DNA of 19,252 nucleotides from Solobacterium sp. UBA636 (GCA_002299675.1 DBOW01000029.1:4049-23300); one strand, 5' to 3'; counted from the first letter of the stretch, positions 7,689-14,459 are shown. Notes: a model not told the origin generated them from the sequence alone. Numbers and translations are program-made.

Positions 7689-8923
7689 AAAAGGATCTGG
7701 TGATAATCGGAGGGGGACCGGCAGGACTTTCGGCAGCTGTCAGGGCCTATGATGAAGGCGTTAGAGATCTGCTTATAATTGAAAGAGATGACAGACTGGG
7801 TGGAATACTGAACCAGTGTATTCATAATGGCTTTGGTCTGCATACTTTTAATGAAGAGTTGACAGGTCCAGAATATGCTCAAAGATATATTGATGAAGTA
7901 GAGAAAAGAAATATTCCTTTTATATTGAACTCAATGGTAATTGATATAGACCGAAACAGAAATGTCAGCTTCGTGAATTCCGATGGAATTCAGATCATTG
8001 AAGCTGGAGCCATCATTTTATGTATGGGTTCAAGAGAAAGACCTCGTGGAGCACTCAATATTGCCGGATATCGTCCAGCCGGAATTTTTACTGCCGGCTG
8101 TGCACAAAGGCTTGTGAATATTGAAGGACTGCAGCTTGGAAAGAAGGTTGTAATCCTTGGCTCAGGTGATATTGGCTTAATCATGGCCAGAAGAATGAAA
8201 CTGGAGGGAGCCGATGTAAAATGCGTAGTAGAACTTCTTCCTTATTCGGGCGGTCTTAAAAGAAATATCGTCCAGTGTCTGAATGACTTCGATATTCCGC
8301 TTTATCTTTCTCATACGATTGTGAATATCAGGGGAAAGGACAGAATAAGTTCGGTTACTGTTGCCCAGGTAGATGAAAAGCGCAATGTCATTAAGGGTAC
8401 AGAAAAAGAATATGAATGCGATACCCTGCTTCTTTCCTGTGGCCTTTTGCCAGAAAACGAACTGTCCAGAAAGGCTGAAGTAAAACTGGATGCCATAACT
8501 GGAGGAGCCCAGGTTGATCAGAATCTGATGAGCAGTGTGGAGGGAATATTTGCCGCTGGCAATGTGCTCCATATTCATGACCTTGTCGATTATGTTTCAA
8601 ATGAAGCCGCTCTTGCCGGCTATAAGGCCAGCCAGTATCTGAAAAAAGGTATTAAGCAGTCGGAAAAAGTAAAGGTAAAGGTTAAAAATGGTGTACGCTA
8701 TTGTGTTCCACAGTATGTAGATAAAAATCCTGATGAGGATGTCAGGTTCCGTTTCCGTACTGATAATATCTATCGTGATAAATATCTTACTTTAAAAGTA
8801 AACGATAAAACTCTATCTCATATCAGAAAGAAAATAATGGCACCCGGCGAAATGGAACAGCTGGTATTAAAGAAAATGAACGAAGAAATTCAGAACATCG
8901 AAATATCTCTGGAGGACGAATAA
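7685..8923 (+). CDS. FAD/NAD(P)-dependent oxidoreductase (pyridine nucleotide-disulfide type), partner of the GlpA-like protein
   Basis: The 412-aa protein has two dinucleotide-binding folds: an N-terminal FAD site GGGPAGLSAA (9-18) and an NAD site with GSGDIGLIMARR at about 159-170. The segments GILNQCIHNGFGL and GSRERPRG...GIFTAGCAQ are characteristic of the GlpA-partner/HcnB-like group, and the FAD-binding EGIFAAGN box is near residue 290. The redox-active CxxC of true disulfide reductases is absent, so it probably passes electrons between NAD(P)H and the GlpA-like partner or its iron-sulfur centre. A clear SD (GGAGGACTTCAG) lies inside the end of the upstream gene (ATGA overlap); the stop overlaps the next start (TAATG). 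This is a tight three-gene complex. Confidence 0.88.
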   Translation: MKKDLVIIGGGPAGLSAAVRAYDEGVRDLLIIERDDRLGGILNQCIHNGFGLHTFNEELTGPEYAQRYIDEVEKRNIPFILNSMVIDIDRNRNVSFVNSDGIQIIEAGAIILCMGSRERPRGALNIAGYRPAGIFTAGCAQRLVNIEGLQLGKKVVILGSGDIGLIMARRMKLEGADVKCVVELLPYSGGLKRNIVQCLNDFDIPLYLSHTIVNIRGKDRISSVTVAQVDEKRNVIKGTEKEYECDTLLLSCGLLPENELSRKAEVKLDAITGGAQVDQNLMSSVEGIFAAGNVLHIHDLVDYVSNEAALAGYKASQYLKKGIKQSEKVKVKVKNGVRYCVPQYVDKNPDEDVRFRFRTDNIYRDKYLTLKVNDKTLSHIRKKIMAPGEMEQLVLKKMNEEIQNIEISLEDE

Positions 8924-9258
8924 TGGAACTTACATGTATAAACTGTCCCCTTGGCTGTACAATAAATATCCTCAAAGAAGGCGACAGAATTCTGGTTGAA
9001 GGAAACAGCTGTCCAAGAGGCGAGAAATACGCCAGGGATGAGCTGCTTCAGCCAAAGAGAATGCTTACCTCAACTATCTATGTGAATAATGGCGAAAGAG
9101 TTTCCTGCAAGAGTAAAGAGGCTGTTGATAAAGACAGAATATTTGAAGTAATGGACGCCATCAAAAAGGCCAGAGTTAATAAACCGGTTCATATTGGTGA
9201 TATTCTGATTAAAGATATTGCGGGTACCGATATTGTCGCAACCAAAAATGTGGAGTAA
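8923..9258 (+). CDS. DUF1667 cysteine-rich protein, small subunit of the GlpA-like complex
   Basis: The 111-aa protein opens with ELTCINCPLGCTI (Cys5-x2-Cys8-x3-Cys12) and has a fourth cysteine in VEGNSCPRGEKYA (about Cys30), an arrangement suited to a metal or iron-sulfur site and diagnostic of DUF1667. The rest is a compact domain ending VHIGDILIKDIAGTDIVATKN. In many Firmicutes and Thermotogae this family is the third gene after a GlpA-like and a pyridine-nucleotide oxidoreductase gene, as here. The SD is GGAGG in the end of the preceding gene and the ATG overlaps that gene's stop by one base. It is the last gene before a strong terminator. The biochemical role in the complex is not established. 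Confidence 0.85.
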   Translation: MELTCINCPLGCTINILKEGDRILVEGNSCPRGEKYARDELLQPKRMLTSTIYVNNGERVSCKSKEAVDKDRIFEVMDAIKKARVNKPVHIGDILIKDIAGTDIVATKNVE

Positions 9259-9286
9259 AAAAAAGACCTCATTGAGGGTCTTTTTT
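9259..9286. terminator. Bidirectional terminator between the DUF1667 gene and the RHH-like gene
   Basis: AAAAAAGACC pairs with GGTCTTTTTT (10 bp) around a loop of about 8 nt. It has a T-run on the plus strand and, because of the matching A-run, also on the minus strand. It begins at the DUF1667 stop codon and reaches into the stop codon of the convergent small gene. Confidence 0.8.
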
Positions 9287-9482
9287 ATTCTGCCATTCCG
9301 CTTTTCTTTAATTCTTCGTCAATAAGACGGTTGAGCATGCGATTAACAGATTCATGGTTCTTAGCTGCACAGTCAGCTATAGTCTGTCTCTTACCTTTTT
9401 TAACTCTTACAGTAAGCTGTTCAACTTTTTCAGATTCCCATTTCTTTTTTGCTCGTTTCAATGCTTCTGAACTTGCTGCCAT
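9285..9482 (-). CDS. Small ribbon-helix-helix-like DNA-binding protein
   Basis: A 65-aa protein with a basic N-terminal helix (about 1-18), one strand (VEQLTVRVKKG, about 20-30), then two helices (RQTIADCAAKNHES; VNRMLNRLIDEELKKSG). Strand-helix-helix of this size is the Arc/MetJ/CopG layout, in which the strand pairs between subunits to read DNA. Such genes are common beside recombinases and on mobile elements. An AAAGGA SD is placed 5 nt before the ATG, and TATAAT at 9540-9545 on the minus strand gives a promoter about 50 nt further up. It is divergent from the tyrosine recombinase gene, so it may control it; that is inference. No toxin partner is present, so it does not look like an antitoxin. 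Confidence 0.65.
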   Translation of the reverse strand: MAASSEALKRAKKKWESEKVEQLTVRVKKGKRQTIADCAAKNHESVNRMLNRLIDEELKKSGMAE

Positions 9483-9727
9483 TTCTTTCCTTTACCTTTA
9501 AAAAATTAAAAAGTGTCCAGATAAGTGGGGTGCTTTCGTATTATAATGTATTTGTGGATACGATTACAGCTGTCAGACACCTCACAGTGAACTTTTTACT
9601 ATTCTAATTTTAGCTTCGAATTAAAAAAGTATCAAGTCTGTTAATGGTATCTTATACAAAATTTTGTTATTTCATGTTATTTATTTTCTTAAAACTATCA
9701 TAATTAAAAATAAGGAGGAACAATTTA
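9483..9727. promoter_or_regulatory. Divergent control region between the RHH-like gene and the recombinase
   Basis: This 245-nt AT-rich region holds a leftward TATAAT (minus strand, 9540-9545; weak -35) for the RHH-like gene. For the recombinase it holds a very strong SD (AAGGAGGAA, 9712-9720) and a possible CATAAT -10 at 9699-9704 with a weak -35. A 12-bp palindrome ACAAAATTTTGT at 9656-9667 is a candidate operator. No small ORF with an SD and no RNA fold was recognised. Confidence 0.4.
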
Positions 9728-10549
9728 ATGAAGGATATAGATAACTATGAGATGCTGCTGAAAAGCCAGGAAAGAAGCGAGTCAACCATCATCAAGTACA
9801 TATACGAAGCAAAGTGTTTTCTGAATTATCTTGGTGAAAAAAAGCTCACTAAAGAACTGGTTATAGCCTACAAGAAAAAACTGACTGAAAGCTATAAGCC
9901 AAGGTCAGTCAACTGCAAAATTGTGTCTATCAATTCATATCTGAGGTTTATCGGAAGAAGTGACTGTACTGTAAAGACTCTGAAAATTCAGAATCAGACT
10001 TATCTGGAAGATAAAAAGGTTCTGCAGATTGATGAATTCCAGGAACTTGTCAGATCTTCTTCTGAGAAGATTTCTCTGATTATGGAGACGATAGGTATGA
10101 CAGGAATCAGAATTTCAGAACTGCCTTTTATCACTGTAGAGACTGTAGTGGAAGGCAAGTCTTTCATCAATTGTAAAGGAAAGAGCCGTTTTGTGATTGT
10201 TCCTGATGATTTAAGAATCAGACTGCTTAAATATATCGAGGATACAGGACTTAAAAGCGGGCCGGTATTTGTAACCAGAAGCGGTAAGCCTATGGACAGG
10301 ACAAATATCTGGCGTATGATGAAGGAAGCCAGCACCAATACAGATGTTGAACCTGAAAAGGTATTTCCACATAATCTGCGTCATCTTTTCTCCAGAACTT
10401 TCTACGAAGAGGAAAAAGATATTGTCAAACTTGCAGATGTACTGGGCCATTCAAATATTTCAACGACCAGAATATATACGATTGATACTGGCTACAAACA
10501 CATCCAGGCTGTAAACAGGGTGGCAGAGATTCTGATGCATACAACATAA
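9728..10549 (+). CDS. Tyrosine site-specific recombinase (XerC/D-integrase family), likely inverts the adjacent segment
   Basis: The 273-aa protein has an N-terminal SAM-like core-binding domain (about 1-85) and a C-terminal catalytic domain with the complete active site: Arg128 (TGIRISE), Lys152 (CKGKSR beta-hairpin), His215 and Arg218 (PHNLRH), His241 (LGHSNISTT) and the nucleophile Tyr250 (RIYT). It is short, with no arm-binding domain, like Xer proteins and invertases of gut Firmicutes rather than phage integrases. The last two codons and the TAA stop lie inside the left arm of the first inverted repeat at 10541-10564. That, together with the matching repeat 135 bp on, marks the neighbouring segment as its probable substrate. 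Strong SD AAGGAGGAA. No other phage or transposon gene is next to it. Confidence 0.93.
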   Translation: MKDIDNYEMLLKSQERSESTIIKYIYEAKCFLNYLGEKKLTKELVIAYKKKLTESYKPRSVNCKIVSINSYLRFIGRSDCTVKTLKIQNQTYLEDKKVLQIDEFQELVRSSSEKISLIMETIGMTGIRISELPFITVETVVEGKSFINCKGKSRFVIVPDDLRIRLLKYIEDTGLKSGPVFVTRSGKPMDRTNIWRMMKEASTNTDVEPEKVFPHNLRHLFSRTFYEEEKDIVKLADVLGHSNISTTRIYTIDTGYKHIQAVNRVAEILMHTT

Positions 10550-10564
10550 TCTATATTATGTTGT
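10541..10564 (+). repeat. Left recombination site (inverted repeat IRL) of the invertible segment
   Basis: Two perfect 10-bp arms, ACAACATAAT and ATTATGTTGT, flank the asymmetric centre CTAT. The left arm contains the last two codons and the stop of the recombinase gene. Its reverse complement matches the right site in 23 of 24 positions. Confidence 0.85.
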
Positions 10565-10589
10565 AAAAATATCCTTTATATTTGGCTAT

Positions 10590-10617
10590 ATATTATCATA
10601 CCGTTTTCACAAAACAA
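10590..10617 (-). promoter_or_regulatory. Candidate promoter inside the invertible segment, currently pointing left
   Basis: On the minus strand TGATAATAT (TG-n-TAATAT) is preceded at 16 bp by TTGTTT; an alternative hexamer GATAAT overlaps it. It is the best promoter-like match in the segment. If the segment flips, the -10 would lie about 100 nt before the ATPase start. Confidence 0.4.
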
Positions 10618-10650
10618 CAGTTTTGTCCAAAAAACAGGCACATCTCATAC

Positions 10651-10686
10651 AATATCGGCTGATTTTTCAGTCGGTATTTTTATTTT
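10651..10686 (+). terminator. Rho-independent terminator inside the invertible segment, facing right
   Basis: A 12-bp stem (10651-10662 with 10667-10678; two G-U wobbles on the plus-strand RNA) with a TTTT loop is followed by TTTTTATTTT. The wobbles become A-C mismatches on the other strand, so it works best rightward. In this orientation it ends recombinase transcripts before the ATPase gene. Confidence 0.75.
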
Positions 10687-10699
10687 GGCAGATTATATA

Positions 10700-10723
10700 A
10701 CAACATAATATAGATTACGTTGT
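10700..10723 (-). repeat. Right recombination site (inverted repeat IRR) of the invertible segment
   Basis: Arms ACAACATAAT and ATTACGTTGT flank the centre ATAG, which is the reverse complement of the CTAT centre in the left site; one arm base differs. The orientation of the centres predicts inversion rather than deletion. Confidence 0.85.
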
Positions 10724-10729
10724 AAAAAT

Positions 10730-10757
10730 GAAAAAGCTCCTGATTTTTGGCTTTTTC
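10730..10757 (+). promoter_or_regulatory. AT-rich hairpin in the leader of the ATPase gene
   Basis: GAAAAAGC pairs perfectly with GCTTTTTC (8 bp) around a 12-nt loop, 23 nt before the ATG. It lies outside the invertible segment, so it would be in the leader in both orientations. It resembles a weak terminator or attenuator, but its T-run is inside the stem, so strong termination is unlikely. Confidence 0.35.
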
Positions 10758-10780
10758 GTCGTCACCAGAAAGGTTAAGGA

Positions 10781-11989
10781 ATGCGTAAATATCTAAATAC
10801 CGGCTCTTGCAGGTTTCAGTTTAATAAAGCTCTGTTTGCCGTAAGAGAAAAAGAACTTATTGAATATGTATCAGGAAAAATCAACACCAGGGAGAAAAGA
10901 ATCTGTGTTGCCCATCCTGAAGGAAGCGGCAAGAGTGAGCTGCTGAATCTTCTTTCAGCCTACTATGAAGATGGTGCTCTGGACTATCTTTTTGACTTTA
11001 AAGATGAACACTTTGGCAAATATGATGTAATCAGAATAAATCTGAGAGAAATCCTTGAGAAAAATCCAATAGACTCATGGCCAGTAGAGATGATGTATTA
11101 TGAACTTAAGGATGAAATCAAAAGGGAATACAGAAGAATAAGATTTGAAAAAGATGATGAACTGTCTGATATTCTAAGAAAGATATATGCCGTTACTAAG
11201 CGTCAGTTTATGGTATTTATTGATGACTATGATTTACCAGCCTTAAATGGCCGAAGATATGACAGAAATACTGAACATTACTCCCGATATATCCCTGAGC
11301 TTGTTCCTGATAAAAACGATGAACATATTGCCCTTGTATATATAACAGGAGTACTTCCAGTGGAATCTGGGTTTACCAGAAACTGCCTGAAGAATTTCAG
11401 GCAGTACAGTATCTATAATCCCGGTATTCTGACTGATGTTCTAAGAAAGGATACACACAGCAGCGATGTTGCCCATATTAAATATCTTATAAACAGGAAT
11501 AGACAGCTTGTAGAGAGATATATTGTTCCACTTATTTCAGGTGTAAAGGTTTCTCTTAATCTTGATAAGTATCTTTATCAGGCTGCAGGTGAAAGATCAG
11601 CTCTGGTGACACTTAGCTATATGGGAGCTGTTAAATATTTAAATCATATCCTCTTTCTGGAAGACGAGAAGATGAGGATATATCTTCTCAATTCTATTTA
11701 TCATAAAGATCTGGATAAATATCTGACTGTTAAGAATGTGTTTGAAGAAGAGTATTCTGTCATTGAGAAGAAGGATAAAGCTGAGATTATAGATGATGTA
11801 CTTTTACATAATTTTTCTCTGGCCTATAAGTATAAGCTTCCTGAGATTAGTGAAGATGAAAGCTGTACAGTTATCACTTATTATCCAAGGGATGAATATA
11901 AGAATACAGAAAAGATCAGGATGGTATGTCTGGGAAACGAAATAATTGATGATGGTACTGATGCACAGAAAGTCTTAATAAAAATATAG
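10781..11989 (+). CDS. AAA-ATPase-like protein (PF09820 type) lacking a recognisable C-terminal PD-(D/E)XK domain
   Basis: The 402-aa protein matches the predicted AAA-ATPase_like family in order: N-terminal FNKALFAVREKELIEYV, a Walker A-type loop HPEGSGKSELL (Lys51) where the family usually has RPRRFGKS, a Walker B-type FMVFIDDYDLP (about 143-153, Asp148/Asp149), and the sensor-like VYITGVLPVESGF (about 187-198). Full-length relatives are some 500-600 residues and end in a PD-(D/E)XK-like nuclease domain; here the C-terminus (about 250-402) is helical, ends in a short hydrophobic/acidic segment, and shows no GR-x-D...E-x-K motif. Function is unknown; relatives are multi-copy in gut anaerobes. 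It lies just after the invertible segment. The SD is AAAGG, 7 nt before ATG. Twelve bases separate it from the RNR homologue. Confidence 0.75.
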   Translation: MRKYLNTGSCRFQFNKALFAVREKELIEYVSGKINTREKRICVAHPEGSGKSELLNLLSAYYEDGALDYLFDFKDEHFGKYDVIRINLREILEKNPIDSWPVEMMYYELKDEIKREYRRIRFEKDDELSDILRKIYAVTKRQFMVFIDDYDLPALNGRRYDRNTEHYSRYIPELVPDKNDEHIALVYITGVLPVESGFTRNCLKNFRQYSIYNPGILTDVLRKDTHSSDVAHIKYLINRNRQLVERYIVPLISGVKVSLNLDKYLYQAAGERSALVTLSYMGAVKYLNHILFLEDEKMRIYLLNSIYHKDLDKYLTVKNVFEEEYSVIEKKDKAEIIDDVLLHNFSLAYKYKLPEISEDESCTVITYYPRDEYKNTEKIRMVCLGNEIIDDGTDAQKVLIKI

Positions 11990-11995
11990 TAAAAT
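11990..11995 (+). promoter_or_regulatory. -10 box directly before the RNR homologue (probable leaderless start)
   Basis: TAAAAT begins at the base after the ATPase TAG stop and is followed by ATATTC then ATG (6 nt), so the expected +1 is the A of the ATG. There is no SD. The same ATATTCATG context precedes the ABC exporter gene at 17279. No good -35 is visible. Confidence 0.45.
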
Positions 11996-12001
11996 ATATT
12001 C

Positions 12002-14458
12002 ATGGTGATAATTAAAAGAGATGGAAATCTCCAGGAATATTCCAGTGAAAAAATAAAAAATGCCATCCGCAAGGTTTTTGCCAGCGAGGGAAGGATATGT
12101 CCGGAAAATGATCTTCAGGATATTGTTTTTTCAATTGAGAATTCCATTGAGCTTAAGTCTTCCCGAAATGAGCCTATAACAGTTGAATGGATACAGGATA
12201 TGGTAGAGATTGAGCTGATGAAGAAGGAATATTTCAAGGAAGTCAGGTCATATATTATTTATCGTGATGAGCATGCCAGAACAAGAGAAGCTATTGACAA
12301 TATTGTTGATATGCTGGGAATTAAGAAGATAGGGCCGGTTTTAAAAAAGATACAGAAGGATTTTGGTTCTGAAGCCTACGATATGACAATTCTGGAATCG
12401 AAGTTCAGGTCAATGCTTAAGAGCGACATTTCAAAAGACTATGCACTGCAGCTTTTAATTGATGCGGCTGTTTCTCTTATCTGCAAGGAAGCACCAGACT
12501 ATCAGTACATAGCTGCCAGAATTCTTTCTTTTAAGATTGATCTGGAAGTAGATAAGAATATGGATCTCCTCCATCTGAACAGTTTCTATGAAAAAATGGT
12601 CTATATGTCAAGCGAGTCACTTTATGACAGCAGACTTATGGAGAAATATGACCGTGAACAGATAGAAGAACTGGGAAAATATATGCGTAAAAGCCGTAAT
12701 AATCTTTTTAATTATTCAGCTTTAAAGCTTTTAAGTGATAAATATCTGGTTCAGACCGACAGCTACGGCATACTGGAAAAACCCCAGGAACAGTTTATGA
12801 GTATCGCAATGTTTATTGCGATGAATGAAACAAACCGTACACTATGGGCTAAAGAGATATATGATGTACTGTCCACTCAGAAACTTATTCTCTCTTCTGT
12901 CGTCATGTATGCAGCCAGACGCCCAAAGCCTCAGCTGGCGTCCTCTTTCGGGGACAGTTCACCTGATAATCTTCTGGGAATCTATAAGTCGCTTGACAGT
13001 TTTTCGGAGATTTCTAAATATAATGGCGGCCTTGGCCTTTATTTTGGCAAAATACGTTCCTGCGGAAGTGATGTTTCAGGATATAAAGGCGGTGCCTCAG
13101 GTACTGCCAAGTGGGCAAGGCTTGTGAATGATACCGTTATTGCGGTTGAAAGAGAACACGAAAGAAAAGATGCCTGTACAGTTTATCTTGATGCCTGGCA
13201 TAAAGACCTGCCGGAATTTCTGCAGGCCAGATCAGGACTGAAAGATATCAGGATGGGAGTCTGTTTCCCAGATCTGTTTTTTGAGATTGCCTCCAAGAAC
13301 ATAAATGAAAACTGGTATCTGATGGATCCTCATGAAATACTGCAGATAAAAAAATATTCCCTTGAGGATTACTATGGTAAACAGTGGCTGGACAGATATT
13401 ATGACTGTCTGAGAGATGACAGAATAGCCAAAAGAATGATACCGATCAAGGAAATGGTCAGAATGCTCATCAAGTCTCTGATCGATACAGGCGGACCGCT
13501 TATTTTCAATCGTGATGCGGTCAATATAACTAATCCAAATTCGCATCAGGGAATAATTTACTGCAGCGATTTAAACGGCTGTCTGGCTCAGAATGTTTCA
13601 TCTTCAAGGATGATATCAAGAGAAATATCAAATACCGCTGAAGGCGACATAATAGTTGAAAAGATGGAATGTGGAGATATGCCAAGTCTTATACAGGCTT
13701 CACTTCATCTTGGCAATATCAATGTAGATGACAACAGAGAACTTAAACATATTATCGATATTGCGGTTTTAAGTCTGGACAATATGATAGACCTGAATGT
13801 ATATCCTTTGCCAGGTTCTGCAGTGTATGCATCAAAATACCGCTCTATCGGACTGGGAGTTCTGGGCTATAATCATCTTCTGGTTAAAAAGGGCATCGAT
13901 TTCGAAAGCAAGGAACATCTTGATTTTGCGGATGATCTGTTTGAAAGAATCAATTACTTTGCGCTGAACGCTTCAGCCTGTCTGGCAAAGGTTAAAGAAA
14001 CTTATGCCTGTTTTAAAGGCTCAGCCTATGAAACGGGTGAATATTTTTCTATCCGTTCCTATAATGATGAAAAGTGGAATAAGCTGCGCAATAAGATTAA
14101 GGAAAACGGTTTAAGAAACGGCTATCTGCTTTGTGCTGCCCCAACTTATTTTTCAAGTATCCTCTCATCCACAACCAGAGGCTGTGAACCAGTTCTGAAG
14201 CGTTTCGATAATTCAGAAAATCATATTTTTATTGCCCCGGGACTGTCTTTAAAAACCTTCTGGCTTTATAAAGAGGCACATATGCTGGATCAAAGCTGGA
14301 TAATTAAAGCCTGCGCCATACGTCAGCGCCATATAGACCAGGCACAGGCCATGGACTTATATATAAGTTCGGACTATAATTATAAACAGCTGCTCGACCT
14401 TCTCATACTGGCCTGGTCGCTGGGTGTGAAGACAATTAATTCGTTTATCAGGAAATAG
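12002..14458 (+). CDS. Ribonucleotide reductase large-subunit (NrdA) homologue, apparently catalytically inactive
   Basis: The 818-aa protein is collinear with class I RNR alpha subunits. An ATP-cone (about 2-92: VIIKRDG, KIKNAI, IQDMVE, YIIYRDEHAR) looks intact. The barrel has APDYQYIAAR (164-173), KYLVQ, GGLGLYFGKIR (342-352), GLRNGYLL and GVKT. Every catalytic position I could align to E. coli NrdA by memory is changed: Cys225 is Ser315 (QLASSF), Asn437/Cys439/Glu441 are Asp523/Asn525/Cys527 in CSDLNGCLAQN, Cys462 is Leu563, Tyr730/Tyr731 are Asn813/Ser814, the phosphate-loop PSETSS is PTYFSS, and the C-terminal Cys pair is absent because the protein ends at FIRK. No nrdB follows. A two-residue shift would restore Asn/Cys but not Glu. 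The intact 2.4-kb frame argues for a retained non-catalytic role, perhaps nucleotide sensing or RNR modulation. Confidence 0.88.
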   Translation: MVIIKRDGNLQEYSSEKIKNAIRKVFASEGRICPENDLQDIVFSIENSIELKSSRNEPITVEWIQDMVEIELMKKEYFKEVRSYIIYRDEHARTREAIDNIVDMLGIKKIGPVLKKIQKDFGSEAYDMTILESKFRSMLKSDISKDYALQLLIDAAVSLICKEAPDYQYIAARILSFKIDLEVDKNMDLLHLNSFYEKMVYMSSESLYDSRLMEKYDREQIEELGKYMRKSRNNLFNYSALKLLSDKYLVQTDSYGILEKPQEQFMSIAMFIAMNETNRTLWAKEIYDVLSTQKLILSSVVMYAARRPKPQLASSFGDSSPDNLLGIYKSLDSFSEISKYNGGLGLYFGKIRSCGSDVSGYKGGASGTAKWARLVNDTVIAVEREHERKDACTVYLDAWHKDLPEFLQARSGLKDIRMGVCFPDLFFEIASKNINENWYLMDPHEILQIKKYSLEDYYGKQWLDRYYDCLRDDRIAKRMIPIKEMVRMLIKSLIDTGGPLIFNRDAVNITNPNSHQGIIYCSDLNGCLAQNVSSSRMISREISNTAEGDIIVEKMECGDMPSLIQASLHLGNINVDDNRELKHIIDIAVLSLDNMIDLNVYPLPGSAVYASKYRSIGLGVLGYNHLLVKKGIDFESKEHLDFADDLFERINYFALNASACLAKVKETYACFKGSAYETGEYFSIRSYNDEKWNKLRNKIKENGLRNGYLLCAAPTYFSSILSSTTRGCEPVLKRFDNSENHIFIAPGLSLKTFWLYKEAHMLDQSWIIKACAIRQRHIDQAQAMDLYISSDYNYKQLLDLLILAWSLGVKTINSFIRK

Positions 14459-14459
14459 A

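Larger units (their letters stand above)
10541..10723. other. Putative invertible DNA switch (inverton), shown in the probable OFF orientation
   Basis: The 183-bp element is bounded by 24-bp sites in inverted orientation, beside a tyrosine recombinase gene and 57 nt before the ATPase gene. Inside it, on the plus strand, is a strong terminator (10651-10686). On the minus strand is an extended -10 TGATAATAT (10598 to 10590) with a possible TTGTTT -35 (10617-10612, 16-bp spacing). A 7-bp hairpin ACAAAAC/GTTTTGT lies near the middle (10609-10626). As shown, the terminator faces the ATPase gene and the promoter faces the recombinase; after inversion the promoter would face the ATPase gene with no terminator between. 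The repeats are seen directly; inversion and promoter direction are inferred. Confidence 0.7.

Noticed and set aside
8177..8578. 133-codon minus-strand ORF antisense to the FAD/NAD oxidoreductase gene
   Set aside because: It is a shadow of a well-supported gene; it has no SD, no family features and low-complexity codon composition. The same applies to antisense ORFs at 5665-5985, 10000-10338, 13232-13546, 15153-15458 and 17465-17812.
9285..9482. Antitoxin of a toxin-antitoxin pair
   Set aside because: The protein has an antitoxin-like fold, but no toxin-sized gene is next to it on the same strand; the convergent neighbour is a DUF1667 gene.
10623..10653. Rightward promoter TTGTCC/TACAAT inside the invertible segment
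   Set aside because: The spacing is 19 bp and the terminator stem begins at or before the expected +1, so any transcript would stop at once.
10541..10723. The two 24-bp sites read as direct repeats (attL/attR-like) that would excise the segment
   Set aside because: In direct alignment there are three mismatches, two of them in the centre, although the AAAAAT flank is shared. In inverted alignment there is one mismatch and the centres CTAT/ATAG are reverse complements, so inversion fits better.
12825..13127. 100-codon ORF in another frame inside the RNR homologue
   Set aside because: The main frame gives continuous RNR family similarity across this stretch, so the ORF is a shadow; it is not a frameshift.
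9483..14458. Prophage or integrative element with the tyrosine recombinase as integrase
   Set aside because: There is no tRNA attachment target, no phage or conjugation gene and no arm-binding domain; the paired sites are only 135 bp apart.
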